A DNA stretch of 54,843 nt from RGIG3009 sp045630285 (GTDB lineage Bacteria > Bacillota > Clostridia > Oscillospirales > Acutalibacteraceae): positions 1-54,843 of the forward strand of contig JAZQSX010000026.1 of NCBI GenBank assembly GCA_045630285.1, read 5' to 3'. The notes under the pieces are model-generated. The model had not been told where the DNA came from and ran no database searches. It was given only the letters and a program-made list of their open reading frames with translations. The translations under genes and the position numbers were made by a program. Positions 8,877 to 16,346 of this stretch are shown in pieces (within the stretch, counting starts at the first letter, position 1; the number at the start of each line of letters is the position of its first letter).

Positions 8877-9284
8877 TTATTGCATCGCATCCGCATCGAA
8901 TGCGTGCGGAAGTAGCTCGCCCAGTGAATATGCCTTGTAGTTCTCGGCATCGGTAACCACCAACACCAAGCAATCGGCTTTGCAAAACTCGGCAAGCACC
9001 TGACGGCAGACGCCGCAAGGCGGGAATCCGCCGTCTACGGTGTCACCGACGCCGCCTGCCACGGCGATAGCCACAAATTGCCGCTCGCCCTCGCTGACCG
9101 CTTTGACAATCGCTGTGCGTTCCGCACAAATCGTCGCACCATAAGACGCATTTTCCACGTTGCAGCCGGTATACACCTTACCCGATGCCGTCAGCAGCGC
9201 TGCGCCGACCAGACAGCCGGAATACGGCGCATACGCCGTTCGACGAGCTTCCAGCGCCGCCGCACAGAGTTCACGATTCGTCAT
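8877..9284 (-). CDS. cdd: Cytidine deaminase
   Basis: A 135-residue homotetrameric-type cytidine deaminase, which converts cytidine and deoxycytidine to (deoxy)uridine. The zinc and catalytic motifs are CNVENASYGATICAER (with the proton-shuttling Glu) and PPCGVCRQVL. I prefer the ATG at 9284, since GGGGTG lies 6 bases upstream; a GTG at 9293 would give a 4-base GTGA overlap with the deoB stop. It is the last gene of the MATE-EEP-deoB-cdd unit and, with deoB, feeds nucleosides into pyrimidine salvage and the pentose phosphate pathway. Confidence 0.95.
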   Translation of the reverse strand: MTNRELCAAALEARRTAYAPYSGCLVGAALLTASGKVYTGCNVENASYGATICAERTAIVKAVSEGERQFVAIAVAGGVGDTVDGGFPPCGVCRQVLAEFCKADCLVLVVTDAENYKAYSLGELLPHAFDADAMQ

Positions 9285-9289
9285 AGTTT

Positions 9290-10453
9290 TCACCCCACGA
9301 TCTGTTTGGCAAAGCTGTGGCCGTCACACGCAAAGGGAACATCCAGCAGCTCCGCTACCGTTGCGGCAATGTCGGTAAACCCGTGCCGTGTACCCAACGC
9401 TACCGGCTGCACCGACGGACCTGTTACCAACAACGGAATGTACTCACGGGTATGGTCCGTACTGTTATCACCGGGATCGCAACCGTGATCCGCCGTGATC
9501 ATCAGCACGTCATCGGGGCGCAGTGCCGCCAACAGCTGCGGCAAAAAAGCGTCAAACTCGGCAAGTGCCGCCGCATACCCGTCGATATCCTGCCGATGCC
9601 CGTACAGCATATCAAAATCCACCAGATTGATGAAGCAGAGTCCCTCGAAATCACTCTGTACGGCACGCAGGGCCTCCTTCATTCCTTCGGTGTTGCCGTG
9701 AGTCGGCACGCTGTGCGTCACCCCACGGCTCGCAAAGATATCGGCGATCTTGCCAACGCTCCATACCGTCTTTCCTGCTGCCGATACCGCATCCAGCACC
9801 GTTTCTGCGGGCGGCTGCAGTGAAAAGTCACGGCGGTTGGCCGTACGTGTAAACTGTGGTTCTTCGCCGACGAACGGGCGGGCGATCACACGACCGACTG
9901 CATGCTCGCCAACGAGAAGTTCTCGGGCAATGCGGCAGATCTCGTACAATTCCTCAAGCGGCACGATTGCCTCGTGCGCCGCAATTTGAAACACGCTGTC
10001 GGCCGAGGTATACACAATGAGCTTGCCAGTCTCGCAATGCTCGGCACCGTAATCCCGAATAACGTCGGTGCCGGAATACGGGCGGTTACACAACCAACCC
10101 CTACCAACTCGCCGCGAAAACTCCTCCAGCAGCTCGGTCGGAAACCCGTCAGGATACGTTGGCAGCGGCTTTTCGGACACCACGCCGGCAATTTCCCAAT
10201 GCCCGATCGTGGTGTCCTTGCCGTTGGAACGCTCCGACAGGCGGCATACTGCTGCCTGCGGCGTGTCCGTCTTCGGCAAGTACTCAATACCGTCGATGTT
10301 TCCGAGACCTAATTTGCACAAATTTTTCGCTAAAAACTTCGGTGATGCGGCGATACGGCGCATCGTGTTTGCTCCACTGTCGCCAAAGGCCGCAGCATCC
10401 GGTAACGCACCAATGCCGAGAGAGTCCAGCACCACCAAAAACACACGCTTCAT
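9290..10453 (-). CDS. deoB: Phosphopentomutase
   Basis: A 387-residue DeoB, which interconverts (deoxy)ribose 1-phosphate and 5-phosphate in the cytoplasm. Alkaline-phosphatase-superfamily metal motifs are visible: VVLDSLGIGALPDA at the N-terminus, and ITADHGCDP followed by DHTREYIPLL near the C-terminus. The active-site Thr region NGKDTTIGHWE is also seen. Length is normal for the family. It is 33 bp downstream of the EEP gene and abuts cdd, a common salvage pairing. Confidence 0.96.
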   Translation of the reverse strand: MKRVFLVVLDSLGIGALPDAAAFGDSGANTMRRIAASPKFLAKNLCKLGLGNIDGIEYLPKTDTPQAAVCRLSERSNGKDTTIGHWEIAGVVSEKPLPTYPDGFPTELLEEFSRRVGRGWLCNRPYSGTDVIRDYGAEHCETGKLIVYTSADSVFQIAAHEAIVPLEELYEICRIARELLVGEHAVGRVIARPFVGEEPQFTRTANRRDFSLQPPAETVLDAVSAAGKTVWSVGKIADIFASRGVTHSVPTHGNTEGMKEALRAVQSDFEGLCFINLVDFDMLYGHRQDIDGYAAALAEFDAFLPQLLAALRPDDVLMITADHGCDPGDNSTDHTREYIPLLVTGPSVQPVALGTRHGFTDIAATVAELLDVPFACDGHSFAKQIVG

Positions 10454-10486
10454 ATCGTTGCCTCCGTTAAAGTACGCTTCTTAGGT

Positions 10487-11197
10487 TTACCATTCAATCT
10501 CCGCCACGTACGGACGATGATCCGATGCCACAATGGCGGGAATATCTGCAGATAACACCTTGATGTCCTTCGAGGTGAACAGATAGTCGATTTTACGCTG
10601 GGGAACATCGGAGGGCCAGCTGAGGCGCTCGCCTTCAAATAGCTCGGCCGTATCATACAGCACCTCACGAATGGGCGCCAGCACCGGATCCTCGGGGCGA
10701 ACGTTAAAGTCGCCCATCAGCACGCATGCCTTGTCCTCAATATTCTCCACCGCCGTCTGCGCTGCATTGACCTGCTCGTCGGCGTTCAAGCCGAAATGCG
10801 TCACACAAACAGTCAGCACGCCGCCCACATCGATTTTCGCCTTCAGCAGGCAACGGGTCTCATACCAGTCTCCCGTTCTCGGCCCTTCGGGATCAGGCAC
10901 CATGATCGTTTCTGCTTCCAAAATGGGATAGCGGGATACCAGCGCATTGCCGTACGGGCTGGGCACGTCAAACACGTCGATCGCCTTCGCGAAGTAGTAA
11001 TAGTATCCCAACTTTTCAGCGAGAATTTTAGCCTGCGGCTCGAAAAATTCCGCTTCGCCCTCACCGTAGATCTCGTTCAGGCCAACGATGTCTGCTCCGC
11101 AGTCACGGATCGCTTTCACCATAACGTCAAAATCGATCTTTCCGGTGATAAAATTGGAACAGTGCTGAGTGTTAAAACTCATCAGCGTCAATTTCAT
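10487..11197 (-). CDS. Endonuclease/exonuclease/phosphatase (EEP) family protein
   Basis: A 236-residue protein with the EEP fold. It has SFNTQH at the N-terminus, the metal-binding Glu in VGLNEIYGE, a TRCLLKAKI strand, THFGLNADEQVNAA, the catalytic DFNVRPEDP, and the terminal SDHRPYVAEIEW. The set matches metal-dependent phosphodiesterases, and no signal peptide is seen. The family covers DNA repair nucleases, sphingomyelinase-like and phosphoinositide enzymes, so the substrate cannot be fixed. Its ATG overlaps the MATE stop by 4 bases (ATGA), showing coupled translation. Confidence 0.85.
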   Translation of the reverse strand: MKLTLMSFNTQHCSNFITGKIDFDVMVKAIRDCGADIVGLNEIYGEGEAEFFEPQAKILAEKLGYYYYFAKAIDVFDVPSPYGNALVSRYPILEAETIMVPDPEGPRTGDWYETRCLLKAKIDVGGVLTVCVTHFGLNADEQVNAAQTAVENIEDKACVLMGDFNVRPEDPVLAPIREVLYDTAELFEGERLSWPSDVPQRKIDYLFTSKDIKVLSADIPAIVASDHRPYVAEIEW

Positions 11198-12603
11198 GAT
11201 AACTCCTCCTTATTTTGAATCACACTGTTTTTTCCAAATTGGTACCGCCGATAGTATAAGATAAAGCATACGCAACAGGCAAACCAGCCAGCCGGGTATC
11301 CCAATGCTAGCGGTAACAATTCGTTAGATACGTAGTTCGATATCAGGAACAAATACGCCTGACGGAAACCAACAAACGTGCTGATCATAATCAGCATCGG
11401 CGCTCGGGTGTTGCCGGCACCGCGCAGGGATGCCGCCAACACCTGGTTAACACTGCACAACAGATAAAACGGCGTGATCGTCCGCAGAAGAAGCACCGCA
11501 TAACGAACCACCTCGGGATCGTCATTAAAGATAGGTGCCAATACCGGAGCAAATAAAATCACGGGAACAATGATACACACCGCACTGATCGTCGCAATGA
11601 TATATCCTACCAACGTACCCCGGCGGGCACGGCGAATGTCGCCTGCGCCGAGATTTTGCCCCACGAACGTGGTAACTGCCAACGAAACCGATTGCACCGG
11701 CAAAAAGATGAAATGATCGATCTTGGAATACGAGGTCCAACCGGCAAGGCAGTTAGTCGCACTCGTGTCGACGCCGGCGATATACGACTGCACAAATACG
11801 TTGGAAAATGCCGTGATCGCCATTTGTATGGCGGCAGGGAAGCCAATGCGGATGATTTGCCGCAAAAGTGCCATATCCATTCGCAAACGGTTCCACACAA
11901 GCCGCACGCACGTGTTACTGCGGAACAACGTGAATAAGGTAAGCAAAGCGGACGCCCACTGCGCAATAACGGTAGCGAGAGCAACACCCGCCACGCCCAT
12001 TTTCCACGGGCCGAAAACGAAAAACAGATCCAGCGCAATGTTAACGACCGAAGAAACGACCAAGAAATAAAACGGGCGATTCGAGTCACCGATCGCACGT
12101 AAAATACCGGCGCCCATATTATAGATCATCAAGCCGAGCACACCGGAAAAATAAATGGTAAGATACGTACGACCAAATTCAAACACCGAACGGGTCTCCT
12201 CGCCCGGCAGCATCAGCTGCAGTATCAACGGTGTGCCCAACACACCGATTGCCGTAAACAGGATTCCGAGCCACACCGTCATCATCATCGCTGTATGCGA
12301 CGCCCGATTGACATCCTCGTGCTTTTTGGCACCGTAATACTGCGAGATCACCACGCCGGTACCGCTTGCCAGTCCCGAAAAAAAGCCGATCAGAATATTG
12401 GTGATCGGACCGACACTGCCCACCGCCGCATACGCTGCGGTGTCGCCGGTCTGTCCGATGACCCAAGTATCCACCATATTATACAGCTGCTGAAACAAGT
12501 TACCCACCATCAGCGGTAACGCAAAACGGAGGAGATTACCAACAATACCACCCGTCGTCATATCCACATCCGTTCGCTTACCGAGACGCAATGCGTGTGC
12601 CAT
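11194..12603 (-). CDS. MATE family efflux transporter
   Basis: A 469-residue, 12-helix antiporter with two MatE halves. FALPLMVGNLFQQLYNMVDTWVIG at the start and IGFPAAIQMAITAFSNVFV at the middle are family hallmarks of the DinF/NorM-like branch common in gut Clostridia. I chose the ATG at 12603 because AAAGGAGGGG lies 8 bases upstream. It heads the deoB-cdd operon. Substrate is unknown; MATE proteins usually export cationic drugs or metabolites using Na+ or H+. Confidence 0.92.
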   Translation of the reverse strand: MAHALRLGKRTDVDMTTGGIVGNLLRFALPLMVGNLFQQLYNMVDTWVIGQTGDTAAYAAVGSVGPITNILIGFFSGLASGTGVVISQYYGAKKHEDVNRASHTAMMMTVWLGILFTAIGVLGTPLILQLMLPGEETRSVFEFGRTYLTIYFSGVLGLMIYNMGAGILRAIGDSNRPFYFLVVSSVVNIALDLFFVFGPWKMGVAGVALATVIAQWASALLTLFTLFRSNTCVRLVWNRLRMDMALLRQIIRIGFPAAIQMAITAFSNVFVQSYIAGVDTSATNCLAGWTSYSKIDHFIFLPVQSVSLAVTTFVGQNLGAGDIRRARRGTLVGYIIATISAVCIIVPVILFAPVLAPIFNDDPEVVRYAVLLLRTITPFYLLCSVNQVLAASLRGAGNTRAPMLIMISTFVGFRQAYLFLISNYVSNELLPLALGYPAGWFACCVCFILYYRRYQFGKNSVIQNKEELS

Positions 12604-12636
12604 TGGTACTCCCCTCCTTTCCCATTTCTTCGAAAC

Positions 12637-12665
12637 ATCATACCACAAAAAAACAAAATCTGCAA
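12637..12665 (-). promoter_or_regulatory. Promoter of the MATE-EEP-deoB-cdd operon
   Basis: On the minus strand TTGCAG (12660-12665) and TATGAT (12637-12642) are 17 bp apart, with an extended -10 TG. It lies 34 bp upstream of the MATE start. Confidence 0.6.
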
Positions 12666-12701
12666 GCCAACAATCTCATTCGACAAAATTATAAAAAAGT
12701 C

Positions 12702-12730
12702 TTTACTTTGCGACAGAAAACTGGTATAGT
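12702..12730 (+). promoter_or_regulatory. Promoter of pyrR-uraA
   Basis: TTTACT (12702-12707) and TATAGT (12725-12730) are 17 bp apart. The predicted transcript starts near 12737, leaving a leader of about 115 bases before pyrR. Confidence 0.65.
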
Positions 12731-12756
12731 AAATACAGTAAAGCCATCTTTAACAA

Positions 12757-12838
12757 GCGGTACCGCGATACCGACAAGAGGGTGTCATAGGAGTCAGTGC
12801 GTGATCTTGTCAGCGGTGCAGCGGCAAGGTCATTTTTT
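12757..12838 (+). promoter_or_regulatory. PyrR-type transcription attenuator (leader of pyrR-uraA)
   Basis: Three competing structures can be drawn. First, GACA (12773-12776) and TGTC (12783-12786) enclose the purine loop AGAGGG, resembling the PyrR-binding anti-antiterminator. Second, GACAAGA (12773-12779) is perfectly complementary to TCTTGTC (12805-12811), forming an antiterminator. Third, 12802-12811 pairs with 12823-12832 and is followed by six T (12833-12838), forming the terminator. The antiterminator and terminator share 12805-12811. This matches the established model: with UMP/UTP, PyrR stabilises the first hairpin and the terminator forms. The loop only approximates the Bacillus consensus, so direct PyrR binding is inference. 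Confidence 0.7.
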
Positions 12839-12853
12839 GTTGAGGTAAACTGT

Positions 12854-13384
12854 ATGGAAACGCTTAAAGCCGTGCTGATGGACGAAGCGACCACCAATCG
12901 CACCCTGATGCGTATGGCACACGAGATCACCGAAAAAAACAAAGGCGTCAGTGATCTTTGCCTGGTTGGTATTTGTCGTCGAGGCGAACCGCTCGCTCGG
13001 CGCTTGCAGGAAAATATCGCCCGTATCGAGGGCGTCACCGTTCCTTGCGGCGAATTGGACACCCGCCCCTACCGTGACGACTTGGAAATCACCGAAATCG
13101 GTCAGGCGAGCCTGCCGTTTGATATTGTCGGCAAAAAAGTGATTTTGGTGGACGACGTGCTGTTCACCGGGCGCACCGTACGTGCCGCCATTGAAGCGAT
13201 TTTCTCGCTTGGACGTCCTCGTGCGATCCAGCTGGCGATCCTCATCGACCGTGGACACCGTGAGCTGCCCATTCGTGCCGACTACGTGGGGAAAAACATT
13301 CCCACTGCCCACTCGGAGCGTGTGTCGGTGAAGCTGCCGCCGTTTGACGAAGAAACCGGCGTATTTCTTTACAGCGGGAATTAA
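12854..13384 (+). CDS. pyrR: Bifunctional pyr operon regulator / uracil phosphoribosyltransferase PyrR
   Basis: A 176-residue PyrR. The PRPP-binding loop VILVDDVLFTGRTVRAA is intact, with LCLVGICRRGEPLARRL upstream and AQLAILIDRGHRELPIRADYVGKNIPT-type conserved segments downstream. The ATG at 12854 has GAGGT 7 bases before it; an upstream in-frame GTG at 12797 lies inside the attenuator and is rejected. PyrR binds leader RNA and also has weak uracil phosphoribosyltransferase activity. It lies behind a candidate attenuator and directly before the uracil permease, as in Bacillus. Confidence 0.95.
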   Translation: METLKAVLMDEATTNRTLMRMAHEITEKNKGVSDLCLVGICRRGEPLARRLQENIARIEGVTVPCGELDTRPYRDDLEITEIGQASLPFDIVGKKVILVDDVLFTGRTVRAAIEAIFSLGRPRAIQLAILIDRGHRELPIRADYVGKNIPTAHSERVSVKLPPFDEETGVFLYSGN

Positions 13385-13432
13385 GGCGTACCGCCTTTAT
13401 TCATAAAGTGTTTAATGTAGGAGGAAGAAAGC

Positions 13433-14794
13433 ATGAATCTGATCTACGACATCAAAGACAAACCCAAGTTTGGGCAAACCGTCGTGTTTGCCATCCAGCA
13501 GCTGCTGGCGATCATGGCGGCGACGCTGGTCGTGCCGGTTATCATCGGCAACGGCATGGAGCCTGCTGCCGCACTGTTCGGTGCCGGTTGCGGCACCCTT
13601 GTGTACCTGCTGTTCACCAAGTTCCGCAGCCCCGTGTTCCTTGGCTCGTCCTTCGCCTTCCTCGGCTCGATGAGCGCAGCCTTTGCGGGCGGCGTATCTA
13701 TGAGTCTCGGCTATCTCGGTCTGATCCTCGGTACCGTGTTCGCCGGTCTCGTGTACGTAGTCATCGCTCTGTTGGTCAAGTTCGTTGGCGTGGGCTGGCT
13801 GAACAAGCTGATGCCCGCCGTCGTCATCGGCCCCACAGTGGCGATCATCGGTCTGTCGCTGGCCGGTAATGCTGTCGGCGATCTGCAGACCGGCGGCGTC
13901 CAAGTCGGCGGTGCTTCGGTTGCCAATCCGTTAATCTGCGTTTTGATCGGTATTGTTACTTTGGTTGTCACCACTCTTGTGGCCACCTATGGAAAAAAGT
14001 TCAGCAAACTCATTCCTTTCATCATCGGTATCCTCTCCGGTTATGCGCTGGCGGCGATCCTCACCGTGATCGGTAACGCCGCTGAAATCGACGCCCTGAA
14101 AGTGCTGGATTTCTCGAAGATCACTGCACTGTGGGATAATGGCGTAACGCTGAAAACCTTCTTCGACGTTCCCTCCTTCACCTTCCTGACCGCTGTTGAC
14201 GGCATCAAAGAATGGGATTGGAGCTATGTCGGCACCATCGCCGTTGCCTATCTGCCGGTTGCGTTCGTCGTGTTTGCGGAGCACGTGGCTGATCACAAGA
14301 ACATCTCCTCCATCATCGGTAAGGACCTGCTTGAGGATCCCGGTCTCTCCCGCACCCTGCTGGGCGACGGCGTCGGCTCGATGGTCGGTGCGTTCTTCGG
14401 CGGCTGCCCCAACACCACCTACGGCGAGTCGGTGGCCTGCGTAGCGATCACCCGCAACGCCTCCGTTATCACGATCGTATTTGCCGCTATCGGAGCGATT
14501 CTGATTTCCTTCCTCTCTCCCTTCGTGGCGTTTGTCAACTCCATCCCCAAGTGTGTCATGGGCGGCGTCTGCATGGCGCTCTACGGCTTCATCGCCGTTT
14601 CGGGTCTGAAAATGCTGCAGAAGGTCGACCTCGGCAAGAACCGCAACCTGTTCACCGCTTCGGCAATCCTCATTGCGGGCATCGGCGGTTTGGAATTAAC
14701 CTTCGGCGACGTGAAGATCACGAAGGTTGCCGTCGCGCTGATCCTGGGCATCATTGTCAACCAGATCCTGTCCAAGGAGAAGGACGAAGAGTAA
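13433..14794 (+). CDS. uraA: Uracil permease (NCS2 family)
   Basis: A 453-residue NCS2 nucleobase:cation symporter with about 14 hydrophobic segments. NCS2 signatures are visible, including VFLGSSFAFLGSM, LPVAFVVFAEHVADHKNIS and GGCPNTTYGESV with its substrate-contacting Glu. GGAGGAAG precedes the ATG. It forms an operon with pyrR (48 bp apart) and is the uracil importer (UraA/PyrP). Expression should fall when pyrimidines are plentiful through the PyrR leader. Confidence 0.94.
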   Translation: MNLIYDIKDKPKFGQTVVFAIQQLLAIMAATLVVPVIIGNGMEPAAALFGAGCGTLVYLLFTKFRSPVFLGSSFAFLGSMSAAFAGGVSMSLGYLGLILGTVFAGLVYVVIALLVKFVGVGWLNKLMPAVVIGPTVAIIGLSLAGNAVGDLQTGGVQVGGASVANPLICVLIGIVTLVVTTLVATYGKKFSKLIPFIIGILSGYALAAILTVIGNAAEIDALKVLDFSKITALWDNGVTLKTFFDVPSFTFLTAVDGIKEWDWSYVGTIAVAYLPVAFVVFAEHVADHKNISSIIGKDLLEDPGLSRTLLGDGVGSMVGAFFGGCPNTTYGESVACVAITRNASVITIVFAAIGAILISFLSPFVAFVNSIPKCVMGGVCMALYGFIAVSGLKMLQKVDLGKNRNLFTASAILIAGIGGLELTFGDVKITKVAVALILGIIVNQILSKEKDEE

Positions 14795-14815
14795 ACCGCA
14801 TATCGTACAATACGC

Positions 14816-14850
14816 AAGCAGGCGGCTGTTTTCACAGCCGCCTGCTTTTT
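14816..14850 (+). terminator. Terminator of pyrR-uraA
   Basis: 14816-14829 pairs with 14834-14847 (14-bp GC-rich stem, TTTC loop) and the T run extends to 14850. It is followed by the 3' end of the convergent zinc-ribbon gene. Confidence 0.9.
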
Positions 14851-14872
14851 ACACACCATGTTGAATTGGTTG

Positions 14873-15370
14873 TTACTGCGCTAAGTACCATTTGTACAAT
14901 TCAGCGCCATAATTCTCCAAATCACGCTTAGCCTTATTGCCAATACTGCTGGTAATAACCAAAAGTATCAACATGCCAACCACCGGAATACCAAATCCCG
15001 GCAAAGCTACGCTCATTCCGTCTCCGCTAAGTATTCCGTCAACGAAAATGTAGACACCAACAGCGCACAACACCAAAATGGCAATCGTGACAATCAGTGT
15101 CATCGTTGTGCTCTTTTTATCATATTCCTTTTTCTTCTGTTGATATTCCGGGTGTATCGCCAAATAATCTGCCAACGGCAGTTTTGCCGCTTGCACCGCC
15201 ACCGGTTGCTGAAGACTCGCTTGCAACGGATTAACCCCCGCTATGGGTTGTTGAACATATGTCTGTGCCGTATTCGCCGTCGGCATAGCAATCATCTCTA
15301 TGGATGCGCCACACGAGCCACAAAACTTCGCGCCATTAACTACTTGATTACCGCAATTGGGACAAAACAT
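14873..15370 (-). CDS. Zinc-ribbon protein with two C-terminal membrane helices
   Basis: A 165-residue protein. Residues 3-21 form a zinc ribbon with CPNCG and CGSCG. A Gln/Pro-rich linker and a charged helix (PEYQQKKKEYDKK) follow, then two hydrophobic helices (TLIVTIAILVLCAVGVYIF and the one around GFGIPVVGMLILLVI). The short tail ends in YKWYLAQ. Such zinc-ribbon membrane proteins are widespread in Firmicutes without an assigned role. AAAGGAG precedes the ATG. It is divergent from the XRE regulator, and repeated half-sites overlap both -35 regions, suggesting that the XRE protein controls it. Confidence 0.8.
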   Translation of the reverse strand: MFCPNCGNQVVNGAKFCGSCGASIEMIAMPTANTAQTYVQQPIAGVNPLQASLQQPVAVQAAKLPLADYLAIHPEYQQKKKEYDKKSTTMTLIVTIAILVLCAVGVYIFVDGILSGDGMSVALPGFGIPVVGMLILLVITSSIGNKAKRDLENYGAELYKWYLAQ

Positions 15371-15401
15371 AACCCTATCTCCTTTTCATCGGTTTTCTTT
15401 C

Positions 15402-15430
15402 ATTTTAGACAGTTTCCGTCTATTTGTCAA
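15402..15430 (-). promoter_or_regulatory. Consensus promoter of the zinc-ribbon gene
   Basis: On the minus strand TTGACA (15425-15430) and TAAAAT (15402-15407) are 17 bp apart, a near-perfect housekeeping promoter 30 bp from the start codon. Confidence 0.8.
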
Positions 15431-15456
15431 TAGAAGTTTTGCGTCTATTGTATAGT
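15406..15456. promoter_or_regulatory. Repeated operator half-sites between the XRE and zinc-ribbon genes
   Basis: The half-site GTCTATT(T)G occurs at 15418-15426 and 15443-15450, with its complement CAATAGA at 15428-15434. TAGAC (15406-15410) and GTCTA (15418-15422) form a second inverted repeat with a 7-base spacer. CAATAGA (15428-15434) and TCTATTG (15444-15450) form an inverted repeat with a 9-base spacer. The sites cover the zinc-ribbon promoter and the likely XRE promoter (TTGTCA 15424-15429; TATTGT 15446-15451 or TATAGT 15451-15456). Confidence 0.6.
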
Positions 15457-15500
15457 AAGGGCAATACTAAAGAAAACTATAAGGATAGGCGGACTGCACA

Positions 15501-15722
15501 ATGACGGTTGGTGAACGCATCCGAGTTCTTCGTGAAACGGTGGGTATTTCTCAACAAGCTCTCGGAAGCAGGTTAAATATGACACAGCGAAAGATCTCTT
15601 ATCTCGAAAACGACAAATACGAACCGAGCATAGATGATATTCGTGAAATTTGCTTGTGCTTTGGTGTTTCCGCAGACTATCTTTTGGGTCTTCCGGAACA
15701 TCTGGCACACCCCAAACGATAA
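15501..15722 (+). CDS. XRE/Cro-CI family DNA-binding regulator
   Basis: A 73-residue protein consisting essentially of one HTH_3 domain. IRVLRETVGISQQALGSRLNM forms the helix-turn-helix, with recognition-helix residues in MTQRKISYLE, and ALLGLP-type ending (SADYLLGLPE) is typical of XRE regulators of the YdaS/SinR-like size. There is no effector domain. It sits behind inverted repeats that probably are its own operators, implying autoregulation and control of the divergent zinc-ribbon gene. Confidence 0.88.
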   Translation: MTVGERIRVLRETVGISQQALGSRLNMTQRKISYLENDKYEPSIDDIREICLCFGVSADYLLGLPEHLAHPKR

Positions 15723-15763
15723 AACAGCGTGCATTTATCTTTTCATAAATGCACGCTGTTTCT
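15723..15763. terminator. Bidirectional terminator between the XRE gene and tRNA-Gly
   Basis: 15723-15738 pairs perfectly with 15745-15760 (16-bp stem, 6-base loop) with T-rich flanks on both strands. It ends XRE transcription and the leftward tRNA transcript. Confidence 0.85.
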
Positions 15764-15764
15764 T

Positions 15765-15838
15765 TGGAGCGAGAGACGGGAATCGAACCCGCACGGTCAG
15801 CTTGGGAAGCTGAAGTTCTGCCACTAAACTACTCCCGC
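15765..15838 (-). tRNA. tRNA-Gly (anticodon CCC)
   Basis: On the minus strand the acceptor arm GCGGGAG pairs with CTCTCGC (one G-U). The D arm GTAGTTTAGTGGCAGAAC is typical of tRNA-Gly. The anticodon stem TCAGC/GCTGA encloses the loop TTCCCAA, giving anticodon CCC (reads GGG). The T arm CGGGTTCGAATCCCG is canonical. Discriminator U is followed by an encoded CCA, included in the 74 bases given. Confidence 0.97.
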
Positions 15839-15854
15839 ATATAACGATAGTGGT

Positions 15855-15883
15855 ATGATACCATACTCACCAAGGAAAATCAA
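15855..15883 (-). promoter_or_regulatory. Promoter of tRNA-Gly
   Basis: On the minus strand TTGATT (15878-15883) and TATCAT (15855-15860) are 17 bp apart, 17 bp upstream of the mature tRNA 5' end. Confidence 0.65.
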
Positions 15884-15898
15884 GAGAATTTTGTCAGT

Positions 15899-15928
15899 TT
15901 GACAAACCCGTACCGGAACGGGTATACT
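15899..15928 (+). promoter_or_regulatory. Promoter of the MGMT-like gene with a palindrome in its spacer
   Basis: TTGACA (15899-15904) and TATACT (15923-15928) are 18 bp apart. The spacer contains ACCCGT (15906-15911) and its inverted copy ACGGGT (15918-15923) around ACCGGA, a candidate operator placed where bound protein would block RNA polymerase. Confidence 0.7.
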
Positions 15929-15950
15929 AAACCCGAAAGGATGTGCTGTT

Positions 15951-16268
15951 ATGAGCGGTGCGGTATTCGAGCGCATTTATGAGGTCGTCAAAACCATTCC
16001 CAAGGGGCGTGTCGCTACCTACGGTATGGTCGCTATGCTTGCCGGAAATCCGAGATGGGCACGTGTTGTCGGCTACGCCTTACACGTCAACCCACAGCCG
16101 GGTATCATTCCCTGCCACCGTGTTGTCAACCGCTTCGGCGAGCCCGCTCCGGGCTTTGCTTTTGGAGGCGAAGGCGTGCAACGGGCAATGCTGGAGGCGG
16201 AGGGTGTTGTTTTCGGTGATGACGGACGCATTGATCTATCGGTATACAGCATATTTGCGAAGAAATAA
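15951..16268 (+). CDS. Short MGMT-family protein (DNA alkyltransferase domain only)
   Basis: A 105-residue protein that is only the DNA-binding/methyl-acceptor domain of O6-alkylguanine-DNA alkyltransferase. The active-site motif IPCHRVV is present with its acceptor Cys, so it is not the Trp-type alkyltransferase-like protein. VATYGMVAMLAG and ARVVGYALHVNP also fit. The N-terminal domain of Ogt/Ada-C is missing, as in the short MGMT proteins of many Firmicutes. Whether it repairs alkyl damage alone or flags it for excision repair cannot be decided. It has its own promoter with an operator-like palindrome. Confidence 0.88.
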   Translation: MSGAVFERIYEVVKTIPKGRVATYGMVAMLAGNPRWARVVGYALHVNPQPGIIPCHRVVNRFGEPAPGFAFGGEGVQRAMLEAEGVVFGDDGRIDLSVYSIFAKK

Positions 16269-16288
16269 GACTTTGAGATGAGAAACTC

Positions 16289-16317
16289 TTGACATTATCA
16301 TCCGCCATTTTTATAAT
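16289..16317 (+). promoter_or_regulatory. Fully consensus promoter of the metallophosphoesterase gene
   Basis: TTGACA (16289-16294) and TATAAT (16312-16317) are exactly 17 bp apart, a perfect housekeeping promoter 29 bp from the ATG. Confidence 0.88.
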
Positions 16318-16346
16318 AACAATAAAATGGTAAGAGGTGATACTGT

